From Allosalinactinospora lopnorensis (GTDB lineage: Bacteria; Actinomycetota; Actinomycetes; Streptosporangiales; Streptosporangiaceae), in contig NZ_LAJC01000008.1 of assembly GCF_000981225.1 (NCBI RefSeq), forward strand, positions 1-64,000: 64,000 nucleotides of DNA, given 5' to 3'. Numbering within the stretch: the stretch's first letter is position 1; each line of letters starts with the position of its first letter. Below are positions 36,963-46,284 of the stretch, piece by piece. The notes beneath the pieces are model-generated. The model made no database searches and had not been told where the DNA came from. It saw only the letters and a program-made list of their open reading frames with translations. A program made the position numbers and the translations under genes.

Positions 36963-37862
36963 ATGCGGCCCGATCGGCTCGCCGGTGAAGCGGCGCACGG
37001 TGCTGAAAAGGAAGAGCGGGTCATCCTCGACCAGACGGGGGCGGCCACGCCCCTGCACGGCCACCGCGCCACGGATTCCGAACAGGACACCGCGGATTCG
37101 CTGCACAACGTCGTCGAGATCTCGGCTCTGCAGGAGACCCCGTGGCAGTCCGGCGTGGGGATCGTCGCGCCCTACGACTTCGCGCTCGACCGCGAACTGT
37201 GGCGCTGGGCGCCCGACGACATCTCCCTGTACGTCACGAGGCTGCCCTTCGTCCGGGTCCCGGTCACCGTGGACCAGGCCTCGGCCCTCAGCGACGCCGA
37301 GAACGTGGCGCGGGCGACCCGCGACCTGCTCGCGCCGGAACCGCTGGTGGTCGGGTACGCATGCGCGTCGGGCAGCTTCGTGCACGGGCTGGAGGGCGAG
37401 GATCGGCTGCGCCGGAGCATCCTCGACGCGGGGGCGCCGAGCGCGGTCACCACCTCCGGTGCGCTCATCCGGGCGCTCGACACGCTAGAGGCGCGCCGGA
37501 TCGCGGTGGTCACCCCCTACGTCGACAGCGTCACCGAGCGCCTGGTCAGCTACCTCGCCGAACACGAGGTGGAGACGGTTTCGAGCGTGGGTCTGGGGCT
37601 ACTCAGCCACATCTGGAAGGTCGCCTACTCCGAGGTGGTGCAGGCGGTCCGCGAGGCCGACCGCCCCGAGGCCGAAGCCATCTTCATCAGCTGCACCAAC
37701 GTGCTCACCTACGACATCATCGCCCCCTTGGAGCGCATGCTCGGCAAGCCGGTCATCGCCGCCAACCAGGTGACCATGTGGGCCGCGCTCCACGCCATCG
37801 GACGGCAGGCGGTGGCCCACGGGCAGCATCTCGTCGACACCACCGGCCTGACAGCCGCATGA
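36963..37862 (+). CDS. maleate isomerase / arylmalonate decarboxylase family protein, paralogue 1
   Basis: The 299-residue member of the Asp/Glu racemase superfamily has both catalytic-type cysteines: Cys134 (GYACASGSF) and Cys244 (FISCTNVLTYD). The closing motif is LGKPVIAANQVTMWAALHAIG. This pattern fits cis-trans isomerases of maleate-like acids, or a decarboxylase/racemase of a substituted malonate. The N-terminal 50 residues are unlike the family, so a later start is possible. It is followed after 37 bp by a second, shorter paralogue. Confidence 0.85.
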   Translation: MRPDRLAGEAAHGAEKEERVILDQTGAATPLHGHRATDSEQDTADSLHNVVEISALQETPWQSGVGIVAPYDFALDRELWRWAPDDISLYVTRLPFVRVPVTVDQASALSDAENVARATRDLLAPEPLVVGYACASGSFVHGLEGEDRLRRSILDAGAPSAVTTSGALIRALDTLEARRIAVVTPYVDSVTERLVSYLAEHEVETVSSVGLGLLSHIWKVAYSEVVQAVREADRPEAEAIFISCTNVLTYDIIAPLERMLGKPVIAANQVTMWAALHAIGRQAVAHGQHLVDTTGLTAA

Positions 37863-37899
37863 GACCGGGCCGCACATTCGCGAAGGGAGACCAAGCCCA

Positions 37900-38643
37900 A
37901 TGACCACCACGGGCTTCCTGTACCCGGGATACAGTGCCGAAGACGATTACCCCGTGTTCTCGGAGCGGCTCGGCCCCGACGTCACCCTGCACGTCGCGCA
38001 CACCCTGATGCGTGAGGACGCGCACCGTGTCGACGCGCTGCTGGACGTCGGCGGCGCGGACGTCCTCGCTGACGGCGCCCGCGAGTTGCGCGGCCTCGGC
38101 GTGGAATCAGTCGTGTGGGCATGCACCAGCGGCAGCTTCGTGTTCGGCTGGGACGGCGCGAAGAAGCAGGTCGACGGGGTGCACGGCGTCGCCGGTGTGC
38201 CGGCGTCCAGTACGTCGTTCGCGTTCGTCAACGCCGTCCGGCACCTGGGCCTGCGCCGCGTGGCGATCGCCGCCAGCTACCCGGACGACGTGACACTGCG
38301 GTTCGTGGAGTTCCTGCGCGACGGCGGAATCGAGGTGGTGGCGACCGCCAGCCGCGACATCATCACCGCGGCCGAGGTGGGGACGCTCGCCCCGGCCGAG
38401 GTACTGGACTTCGTGGCCCTCAACGACCACGAGGACGCCGAGGCGGTTCTGGTTCCCGACACCGCGCTGCACACCGTGCGGATCCTGGATGATCTGGAGC
38501 GGCGACTGGGTAAACCGGTACTGACCGCCAACCAGGTGAGCGTGTGGGAAGGACTCCGGCTGGCCAGGGCGGACGCGCCCCGCGATGGCCTGGGTTCCCT
38601 GTTCCGCGCGGACGCGGAGGTGCCGACCGCCGCCGATGACTGA
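37900..38643 (+). CDS. maleate isomerase-like protein, paralogue 2, lacking the second cysteine
   Basis: The 247-residue paralogue of the preceding gene keeps the first cysteine (Cys75 in WACTSGSF) and the end motif LGKPVLTANQVSVWEGLRLA. Where the family has SCTN it reads VPDTALHT, so Asp187 takes the place of the second cysteine. Either it works with a one-cysteine mechanism or it forms a heteromer with paralogue 1. A GGGAGACC element precedes the ATG. Confidence 0.82.
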   Translation: MTTTGFLYPGYSAEDDYPVFSERLGPDVTLHVAHTLMREDAHRVDALLDVGGADVLADGARELRGLGVESVVWACTSGSFVFGWDGAKKQVDGVHGVAGVPASSTSFAFVNAVRHLGLRRVAIAASYPDDVTLRFVEFLRDGGIEVVATASRDIITAAEVGTLAPAEVLDFVALNDHEDAEAVLVPDTALHTVRILDDLERRLGKPVLTANQVSVWEGLRLARADAPRDGLGSLFRADAEVPTAADD

Positions 38644-38727
38644 CAGTAGTAAGGGAAAATGGGGCGGTCAGGAGTAGAACCCACTCCTGGCCGCCCTGTC
38701 CGTTCGACAGAGAGGTGCGCGGATGCG

Positions 38728-39474
38728 ATGAGTATCCCAGGCCAGCTCGAACCCGTACCCCGCAAATCCACCGCCGCCGTCATCGCCGACCAGCTCCGGT
38801 CCGCGATCATGTACGGCGCCCTGACTCCGGGCGACCAACTGGGAGAAACCGACCTCGCCGGGCAACTGGGAGTGAGCCGCGGCCCCCTGCGGGAGGCCAT
38901 GCAGCGGCTGGTGCAGGAGGGCCTGCTGCGCAGCGAGCGGCACCGAGGCCTGTTCGTCCGCGAACTCACAGCGGAGGACGTCCGCGACATCTACGTCTCC
39001 CGGCTCGCCATCGAACGCGCCGCATGTGAACTGATCATGCGCGGCAACCGCGGAGAGGCACTGGCCCGGCTGACAGCCGTGCTCCAGGACCTGGTGCGGG
39101 CGGCGGACTCCCGCGACCGTGTGGCGATGAGCGATGCCGACCAGGCGTTCCACCAGGCCCTTGTGAGCTGCTCGGGCAATTCCCGGCTGGAGCGCATGAC
39201 CCAGACCCTGCTCGTGGAGACCCGCATGTGCCTGACGGTCATGCAGGAGGTCTATCCCGAGCCCACCGAGCTCGTGGAGGAGCACCAGAAGCTGGTCGAC
39301 GCCATCGCCGACGGCGACGAGAAACTCCTGCTGCACCTCATCGAGTCGCACATGCTCGAAACGGTCGCCCGGATCAACGATCCGGACGGCACCGGCCGGC
39401 CGCCTCCCGCAGGGAGGGGCCGAACAGCGGAAAGACACGCCACAGTATTGCGTAATGCCCAACCCTTTGCGTAA
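38728..39474 (+). CDS. GntR-family regulator, FCD/FadR subfamily
   Basis: The 248-residue protein has an N-terminal winged helix (about 10-75: GALTPGDQLGETDLAGQLGV, SRGPLREAMQRLVQEGLLR) and an all-alpha FCD domain (about 85-220). The FCD domain carries the metal-ligand-like pattern DADQAFHQALV, EHQKLVDAI and LIESHM. Such regulators bind carboxylic acids. It is the best local candidate for the GATTGT-CA-ACAATC sites. The start at 38728 is preferred to 38659, which lacks family-like sequence. Confidence 0.85.
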   Translation: MSIPGQLEPVPRKSTAAVIADQLRSAIMYGALTPGDQLGETDLAGQLGVSRGPLREAMQRLVQEGLLRSERHRGLFVRELTAEDVRDIYVSRLAIERAACELIMRGNRGEALARLTAVLQDLVRAADSRDRVAMSDADQAFHQALVSCSGNSRLERMTQTLLVETRMCLTVMQEVYPEPTELVEEHQKLVDAIADGDEKLLLHLIESHMLETVARINDPDGTGRPPPAGRGRTAERHATVLRNAQPFA

Positions 39475-39482
39475 TACCCAAC
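39448..39482 (+). repeat. two 16-bp direct repeats at the end of the GntR gene
   Basis: TTGCGTAATGCCCAAC (39448-39463) and TTGCGTAATACCCAAC (39467-39482) are spaced 19 bp start to start. They overlap the GntR stop codon and precede the formate-THF ligase gene by 120 bp, so they may be its regulatory element. Confidence 0.6.
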
Positions 39483-39599
39483 ACACCCTGACAATGGAAG
39501 GTGGGAGTTCCTCCGCCACACTCGTTGACGGTCCTCCCACAGCCATAGGCACGTTCCACGCAGAGGGTTCCCCGAACGCGACACGCCAGGGGTGGTGGC

Positions 39600-41297
39600 A
39601 TGCAAATTCCCAGTGACTTGGAGATCGCCCGTGAGGCGGCACTGAAGCCTCTCACCAGCATTGCTGAGAGGATGGGCATCAGATCGGATCTCCTGGAGCA
39701 GTACGGCGAGAGCGTGGTGAAGGTGCGGCTGGAGGCCGCCGACGAACTCGCCGAGCGGCCGCGGGCGCGCTACGTGGTCGTGACCGCCGTGACCCCGACC
39801 CCGCTCGGCGAGGGCAAGACCACGACCACGGTGGGGCTCGGCGACGGGCTCAACCGCATCGGCAAGCAGACCACCGTGGCGATCCGCCAACCCTCCATGG
39901 GACCGGTCTTCGGCATCAAAGGCGGAGCGGCCGGGGGCGGCTACAGCCAGGTCGTCCCCATGGAGACACTCAACCTGCATCTCACCGGGGACATCCACGC
40001 GGTCGGTGCCGCGCACAACCTGCTGGCCGCGATGCTGGACAACCACCTCTACCAGGGCAACACCCTCGAAATCGACCCGCACAGCATCACGTGGCGCCGG
40101 GTGCTGGACGTCAACGACCGCTCACTGCGCAACATCATCACCGGCCTGGGGGGACGCACCGACGGAACGCCGAGGCAGACCGGCTTCGACATCACCGCGG
40201 CGTCGGAGGTGATGGCTCTGCTGTCGCTGAGCACATCACTGCGCGACCTGCGCAGCAGGCTCGGCCGGATCATCGTCGGCAACACCCGTTCCGGGAAGCC
40301 GGTGACCGCGGAGCAGTTGGGCGCGGCCGGTGCGATGGCGGCGCTGCTCCGCGACGCGATCAAACCGAACCTGCTGCAGACCCTGGAGCACACACCGGTA
40401 CTGGTGCACACCGGTCCGTTCGGCAACATCGCCACCGGCAACTCCTCCGTGGTCGCCGACCTCATCGGTCTGCGGTCAGGGGACTTCCTGGTCACCGAGG
40501 CCGGGTTCGGCGCCGACATGGGTGCGGAGCGCTTCTTCAACATCAAGTGCCGGATCTCCGGCAACGCGCCCGACGCCGCCGTCGTCGTGGCGACCGTGCG
40601 CGCGCTGAAGACGCACTCCGGCAGGCACAAGGTGGTGGCGGGCCGCCCGCTCCCCGAGGAGATCCTCGCCGAGAACCCCGACGATGTCCGGGCCGGCGCG
40701 GCCAACCTGCGCAAGCAGATCGAGAACTGCCGGCTGCACGGGGTCTCGCCGGTGGTCGCGGTCAACGCGTTCCCCACCGATCACCCCTCGGAGCTTGAGG
40801 AGGTGCGACGGATCGCCACCGAGGCGGGGGCCCGCAGCGCGGTGTGCACGAACGTCCCCGACGGCGGCCGGGGAGCGGAGGAGTTGGCGGCGACCGTGGC
40901 CGAGGCGGCAGAGGAGTCCAGCGACTTCACCCTGCTCTACCCGGACCACGCGCCCCTGCGGGAGAAGGTCGAGTCGGTGGCCCGCAACGTATACGGAGCC
41001 GACGGGGTCGAGTACAGCAAGCTCGCCGCCCAGCAGATCGACTCCTGCGAACGCAACGGCCTGGGCACCCTTCCCGTGTGCATCGCCAAAACCCACCTGT
41101 CGATCTCCGCGGACCCGCAACTCCGGGGGGCGCCGACCGGCTGGACGCTGCCGGTCCGGGAGGTCCGGGCGTCAGCGGGCGCCGGATTCGTGTATCTGAT
41201 CTGCGGGACGATGCAGACGATGCCCGGCCTGAGCGGGTCGCCCGCCGCGTTCCACATCGACCTCGACGACGAAGGCCGGATCAGCGGCCTCTCGTAA
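39600..41297 (+). CDS. fhs: formate-tetrahydrofolate ligase
   Basis: The 565-residue enzyme makes 10-formyl-THF from formate, THF and ATP. The P-loop TPLGEGKTTTTVGLGDGL (about 63) and RQPSMGPVFGIKGGAAGGGY (about 97) are typical. The full family length is present. It follows the GntR gene and is closed by a strong terminator. In this context it probably recycles formate released by catabolism, or supports growth on one-carbon fragments; formamidase at 18385 is another formate source. Confidence 0.93.
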   Translation: MQIPSDLEIAREAALKPLTSIAERMGIRSDLLEQYGESVVKVRLEAADELAERPRARYVVVTAVTPTPLGEGKTTTTVGLGDGLNRIGKQTTVAIRQPSMGPVFGIKGGAAGGGYSQVVPMETLNLHLTGDIHAVGAAHNLLAAMLDNHLYQGNTLEIDPHSITWRRVLDVNDRSLRNIITGLGGRTDGTPRQTGFDITAASEVMALLSLSTSLRDLRSRLGRIIVGNTRSGKPVTAEQLGAAGAMAALLRDAIKPNLLQTLEHTPVLVHTGPFGNIATGNSSVVADLIGLRSGDFLVTEAGFGADMGAERFFNIKCRISGNAPDAAVVVATVRALKTHSGRHKVVAGRPLPEEILAENPDDVRAGAANLRKQIENCRLHGVSPVVAVNAFPTDHPSELEEVRRIATEAGARSAVCTNVPDGGRGAEELAATVAEAAEESSDFTLLYPDHAPLREKVESVARNVYGADGVEYSKLAAQQIDSCERNGLGTLPVCIAKTHLSISADPQLRGAPTGWTLPVREVRASAGAGFVYLICGTMQTMPGLSGSPAAFHIDLDDEGRISGLS

Positions 41298-41313
41298 CCG
41301 CGCAGAGGCACCG

Positions 41314-41355
41314 GCCGTCCCCGGGTGGAATGCCGGCATTCCACCCGGGGACGGC
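41314..41355. terminator. 42-bp perfect palindrome terminator
   Basis: Exact 21-bp arms between convergent fhs and gabD. Confidence 0.85.
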
Positions 41356-41366
41356 GGCCGCACGGC

Positions 41367-42836
41367 TCAGACCCCGCCGATACCGACGTACTTGGTCTCC
41401 AGGAACTCGTCGATGCCGACCTGGCCGCCCTCGCGGCCGAGCCCCGAGTGCTTGACGCCGCCGAACGGTGCGGCCGGGTTGGAGACGATGCCCTGGTTCA
41501 GCCCGACCATCCCGGTCTCCAGTCCCTCCGAGACCCGGAACGCGCGGTTCAGGTCACGCGTGTACACGTAACTGACCAGGCCGTACTCGGTGTCGTTGGC
41601 GTCGGCGAGGGCCTCCTCCTCGGTCTCGAACGTGATGATCGGCGCCACCGGTCCGAAGATCTCGGTGCTGGAGAGCTCGCTCTCCTGCGGGACGTCGGCG
41701 AGCACCGTGGGGCGGTAGAAGTACCCGGCGCCTTCGTCGGGTCCGCCGCCGACCATGACCCGGGCACCCCGGTTCACGGCGTCGTCCACCAGGTGCTGCA
41801 CCTTCTCCCGCGCCTTGCCGTCGATCAGCGGGCCGACCTGGACGCCCTCCTCGGTGCCGCGTCCGACCGTGAGCGCGCCCATCCGCTCGCTGAGCCGTTC
41901 GGCGAACCGGGGCGCGATGCCCGCCTGGACATAGATCCGGTTCGCCGCGGTGCACGCCTCACCGATGTTGCGCATCTTGGCCTGCATCGCGCCGTCGACC
42001 GCCGCGTCCAGGTCGGCGTCGTCGAACACCAGGAACGGAGCGTTCCCGCCCAGTTCCATGGACGTCCGCAGCACCTGGTCGGCGCTCTGCTCCAACAGCT
42101 TGCGGCCGACCGTCGTGGATCCGGTGAAGGACACCTTGCGGATCCGGCCGTCCCGCAGCAGCGGCTCGGTGACACCACCGGCGTCGGTCGTGGGGAGCAC
42201 GCTCAGCACACCCTCGGGCAGTCCCGCCTCGCGCAGGATGTCGGCCAGCGCGAGCGCCGACAGAGGCGTCTGCTGGGCCGGTTTGAGGATCGACGTGCAG
42301 CCGGCGGCGATGGCCGGGCCGATCTTGCGCGTGCCCATGGCCATGGGGAAGTTCCACGGCGTGATGAGCATGGACGGCCCCACCGGCTGCTGCATGATGA
42401 GGAACCGGGCCTGGCCGTTGGGCGAGATGGAGAAGCCCCCTTCGATGCGCACGGCCTCCTCGGAGAACCAGCGCAGGAAGTCGGCGGCGTAGGCGATCTC
42501 CCCCTTCGCCTCGGCCAGCGGTTTGCCCATTTCCAGCGTCATGAGGAGGGCGAGGTCCTCCTGGCGCTGCATCAGCAGTTCATAGGCGCGCCGCAGGATC
42601 TCCCCGCGTTCGCGCGGCGCGTGCTTGGCCCAGGTGGGCTGGATCCGTACCGCGGCGTCCAGAGCAGCGAAGGCGTCGTCGGTCCCGGCGTTGGCGACCT
42701 CGCACAGCACCGATCCGGTAGAGGGGTCCTCGACCTTGAACGTCCCGCCGGAGGCGGCGTCGCGCCATTCTCCCCCGATGAACAGCCGCTTGGCGACCTG
42801 TTCGACGACTCGTTCCTCGTGACCTGCCAAGACCAT
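41367..42836 (-). CDS. gabD: succinate-semialdehyde dehydrogenase family protein
   Basis: The 489-residue aldehyde dehydrogenase has PWNFPMAMGTRKIGPAIAAG (about 150), FTGSTTVGRKLL, the catalytic Glu in MELGGNAPF and Cys in GEACTAANR, and PFGGVKHSGLGREG at the end. Divergent from a GabT-type transaminase, it probably oxidises succinate semialdehyde to succinate; other semialdehydes are possible. The start at 42836 has GGAAG upstream. The shared palindrome (43041) lies in the divergent promoter. Confidence 0.88.
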   Translation of the reverse strand: MVLAGHEERVVEQVAKRLFIGGEWRDAASGGTFKVEDPSTGSVLCEVANAGTDDAFAALDAAVRIQPTWAKHAPRERGEILRRAYELLMQRQEDLALLMTLEMGKPLAEAKGEIAYAADFLRWFSEEAVRIEGGFSISPNGQARFLIMQQPVGPSMLITPWNFPMAMGTRKIGPAIAAGCTSILKPAQQTPLSALALADILREAGLPEGVLSVLPTTDAGGVTEPLLRDGRIRKVSFTGSTTVGRKLLEQSADQVLRTSMELGGNAPFLVFDDADLDAAVDGAMQAKMRNIGEACTAANRIYVQAGIAPRFAERLSERMGALTVGRGTEEGVQVGPLIDGKAREKVQHLVDDAVNRGARVMVGGGPDEGAGYFYRPTVLADVPQESELSSTEIFGPVAPIITFETEEEALADANDTEYGLVSYVYTRDLNRAFRVSEGLETGMVGLNQGIVSNPAAPFGGVKHSGLGREGGQVGIDEFLETKYVGIGGV

Positions 42837-43040
42837 GATCTTCCACGTCCCTTCCGGGCTGGAGCGTCGTCTGGTGTTCCTGCCTCGGTCACCCGCGCGC
42901 GTGCGCGCCCGAACAGCGGAACCCCATTGGTACGCCTTCCCCATCTCGGCGTTCGCTAACGGTGTCCCCGGGGTAAGCAGGGGAAGGATGCGAGCTGGCA
43001 ATGGACACCGCCACATGGCGGATGATTCCATAGCGCCGTC

Positions 43041-43054
43041 GATTGTCAACAATC
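43041..43054. promoter_or_regulatory. GntR-type palindrome, site 3
   Basis: GATTGTCAACAATC, identical to 35926 and 36120, sits 21 bp before the gabT start and 205 bp before gabD. Confidence 0.75.
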
Positions 43055-43074
43055 CTACGGAATGAGGTCAGAGA

Positions 43075-44340
43075 ATGGCTGAGCAGCCGGCCGGGCTCTC
43101 CCCGATCCTGAAGCAGGCGACGCCGGTTCTCGCCGCTCGGGGTGAGGGCGTCTACATCTACGACGAGGAGGACCGCCGCTATCTCGACTTCACCGCTGGG
43201 ATCGGCGTCACCAGTACGGGCCACTGCCACCCCAAAGTGGTCGAGGCGGCGCAGCGCCAGGTCGGGACGCTGGTCCACGGCCAGTACACGACCGTGATGC
43301 ACCGGCCGCTGCTCCGACTCACCGAGCGACTGGGATCGGTGCTGCCCGAAGGGATCGACCGGCTCTTCTACGTCAACTCCGGAAGCGAGGCCGTGGAGGC
43401 GTCGCTGCGCCTCGCGCGCCAGGCCACGGGACGGCAGAACGCCATCGTGTTCCAGGGGTCGTTCCATGGACGGACCATGGCGGCGGCCTCGCTGACCACC
43501 TCCGGGGTGAAGATCCGCGCCGGCATCGGACCGCTGATGCCCGGCGTCGCGGTCTCCCCCTTCCCCTACGCCTACCGGCTGGGCATGACCGAGGCCGAGG
43601 CCACCCGGTACGCCCTCCAGGAGCTGGACTACCTGCTGGCCACCGTCAGCTCCCCCAAGGACACCGCGGCGATCTTCATCGAACCGGTGCTCGGCGAGGG
43701 CGGCTACGTTCCCGCGCCGCCGGCCTTCCTCGAAGGACTCCGCGAGCACGCCGACAAGCACGGCATCCTGCTCGTCGCGGACGAGGTGCAGACCGGGTTC
43801 GGCCGCACCGGGAGGTTCTGGGGCCACGACCACGCCGGGATCCGGCCCGACATCGTGATCACCGCCAAAGGCCTGGCCAGCGGATTCCCGCTGTCGGCGA
43901 TCGCCGCGCCGCACGAGCTGATGGAGAAGGCGTGGCCGGGCTCCCAGGGAGGCACCTACGGCGGCAACGCCGTCGCCTGCGCGGCCGCCCTGGCCACCCT
44001 GGACGTCATCCAGGAGGAGGGCCTCGTGGAGAACGCGGCCCAGATGGGCGAACGGCTGCAGAAGGGACTGCGCCAGATCGCCGACTCCCATGAGGTGATC
44101 GGCGACGTGCGCGGGCTGGGCCTGATGCTCGGCAACGAGTTCACCGCCCGCGACGGCTCCCCCGACGTCGACACCGCCACCCGCGCGCACAAGGCCGCCG
44201 CGGACATGGGGCTGCTCCTGCTCACCTGCGGCCCGCACGGCAACATCGTGCGGATGATCCCGCCGCTGATCGTGACAGCGGAGCAGATCGACGCCGCCCT
44301 GGAACTCTGGTCGGACGCCGTCGCCGAGGCCACCAACTGA
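43075..44340 (+). CDS. gabT: 4-aminobutyrate aminotransferase family protein
   Basis: The 421-residue class III PLP aminotransferase has YVNSGSEAVEASLRLARQATG (about 100), VADEVQTGFGRTG (about 240) and the PLP lysine in ITAKGLASGFPLSAI (about 265). It probably converts GABA or another omega-amino acid to a semialdehyde for the divergent GabD. A GAGGTCAGAG ribosome-binding site precedes the ATG. Confidence 0.9.
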   Translation: MAEQPAGLSPILKQATPVLAARGEGVYIYDEEDRRYLDFTAGIGVTSTGHCHPKVVEAAQRQVGTLVHGQYTTVMHRPLLRLTERLGSVLPEGIDRLFYVNSGSEAVEASLRLARQATGRQNAIVFQGSFHGRTMAAASLTTSGVKIRAGIGPLMPGVAVSPFPYAYRLGMTEAEATRYALQELDYLLATVSSPKDTAAIFIEPVLGEGGYVPAPPAFLEGLREHADKHGILLVADEVQTGFGRTGRFWGHDHAGIRPDIVITAKGLASGFPLSAIAAPHELMEKAWPGSQGGTYGGNAVACAAALATLDVIQEEGLVENAAQMGERLQKGLRQIADSHEVIGDVRGLGLMLGNEFTARDGSPDVDTATRAHKAAADMGLLLLTCGPHGNIVRMIPPLIVTAEQIDAALELWSDAVAEATN

Positions 44341-44343
44341 CGA

Positions 44344-44381
44344 CGCCGGGGGACACGCCCTGTTCGGCGTGTCCCCCGGCG
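44344..44381. terminator. hairpin terminator after gabT
   Basis: Exact 16-bp arms around a CTGTTC-type loop, between convergent gabT and the lactate permease gene. Confidence 0.8.
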
Positions 44382-44447
44382 CTCCGCGCCGCCGCCCGGG
44401 GAGGAAGGGGGGAGGCGGCGGCCGGGGCCATTCAGCGGCCGCCCTGG

Positions 44448-46243
44448 CTACCGCTCCGTGTAGGTCACCGACTGCGGGACCTCGTCACGGCGCCGCCAGA
44501 AGTAGACGGCGAGCAGCAGCAGGATCACCAGCACGGTCGCCAGCCCGATCGAGCCGACGTTGAAGCCGAGCCCGAAGCTGAGCACGTAGCGAGCATGCCG
44601 GCGGTCAGGCAGTAGTAGACCATCGGGATGATGGTCTTGCGGATGAGCGCGCCTTCGCGGTCAACCAGGCCGACCGTCGCGCACGCCGCGACGACGTTGT
44701 GCACGGTGATCATATTGCCCGCCGCGCCGCCGACCGCCTGCGCGCCCACGACGATGTTGGTCGGCGCGCCGATCTGCTCGGCCGTGGAGAACTGGAACAG
44801 CGAGAACATCAGGTTGCTCACGGTGTTGCTCCCGGCCGCGAACGCCCCCAGGGCGCCGATCCACGGGGCGAACACCGGCCAGGACTCCCCTGCCAGCGCC
44901 GACGCTCCCGCGGCCAGCGACAGCGGCATGCTCTCCAGGTCGGAGGTGTTGAAATTGGCACCGGAGTTGATGAAGACCCGGACCATCGGCACGGCGCAGA
45001 GCAGCGCGACGGCGGCGATCCCGATCTGCGTGCCGGCCGTCATGAGGGACTGGCTGATCTGGCGCGGGGACATGCGGTGGATCAGGTAGGTCAGCACGAC
45101 CGCCACGAGGAACACGAAGCCGGGCGACCACACCGGAGCGAAGTCCGCGCCGGCGTCCGTGCCGAAGATGTTGGCCCACTCCAGCGTCACGGCCTGCAGC
45201 GGCTCGGCGAACAGCAGGCGCGTCAGGAGCAGCAGTACCGCGACGAGCACGTAGGGGGTCCAGGCCCGGACGATCCCCATGTCCTCGCTGGTGACCTCGC
45301 GGGTGTCCGGGACCAGCCGGCCCATCCACTCGGGCGCCCAGCTCTTGCGGGGGGCGAAGTCCCACGGCTGGGAGGGCACGAGGAACCCGCGCTGCGCAGC
45401 GAACACCACGACCATGAGCCCGATGAGACCGCCGAGCAGCGCCGGGAACTCCGGCCCCAGCAGCCAGGCGACGAGCACGTAGGGGATCGTCATGGCGAAC
45501 GCCGCGAACAGCGCGAACGGCGCGACCTTCAGGCCGTCGGCGACGCTGCGCCGCTCCCCGAAGAAGAAGGTGAGCATGCAGACCATGAACAGCGGGATCA
45601 GGGTCCCCACTGTGGCGTGCATGCCCGCGACGGCGATCGTGACATCGCCGGTGACGTAGGCGGTCAGGTCCGTTCCCGCGGCATCCAGGCTCTGCTGGAC
45701 GTTCGGCGCACCCGCGAGGCCGTCGTGCACCCCGACCAGGATGGGGGTCCCGACCGCGCCGAAGCTCACCGGTGTGCTCTGGATGATCAGACCGACCATC
45801 ACCGCGGCCATCGCGGGGAAGCCCAGGGCGAGCAGCAGCGGCGCGGCCACGGCGGCCGGGGTCCCGAAGCCCGAGGCGCCCTCGATGAAGCTGCCGAACA
45901 GCCAGGCGATGATCACCGCCTGCACCCGGCGGTCGGGGCTGATGCGCGTGAACGCCGCGCGGATCGACCGGATCGCCCCGCTGGCGTTCAGCGTCGACAG
46001 CAGCAGTAGTGCACCGAAGACGATGTAGAGCAGACCGAGGGCGATGATGAAGCCCTCGATGGTCGACGCCGCGATCTCCAGCCACCCCACCTGCCAGACG
46101 AAGGCGGCGATGAGCACGACGACGACGTACCCCACGGGCATTGCGTACTTCGCGGGCCATCGCAGGCCTACCAGCAGCACACCGATCGTGATGATCGGCA
46201 GCAGCGCCAATAGGCTCAGGACCGCCAGATTGTCGGTCAGCAT
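44448..46243 (-). pseudogene. lldP: L-lactate permease, one frameshift near the C-terminus
   Basis: The LctP-family carrier of about 598 residues has 12 or more transmembrane spans. Typical pieces are [19 protein letters not shown] (about 125), [20 protein letters not shown]-type sequence ([16 protein letters not shown]) and [17 protein letters not shown]. After GMLA the frame breaks at about 44589; one missing base lets it continue as [20 protein letters not shown] and a final membrane helix, ending TYTER at 44448. It would import lactate for the LutABC complex encoded divergently. The start has GAGAGGAAC upstream. Confidence 0.82.
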
Positions 46244-46284
46244 GGTGTTCCTCTCCGGGCGCGCGACACGCCACCACTAGCGCG

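Noticed and set aside
41325-42959. 544-residue plus-strand frame opposite gabD
   Set aside because: Shadow of a clear aldehyde dehydrogenase gene.
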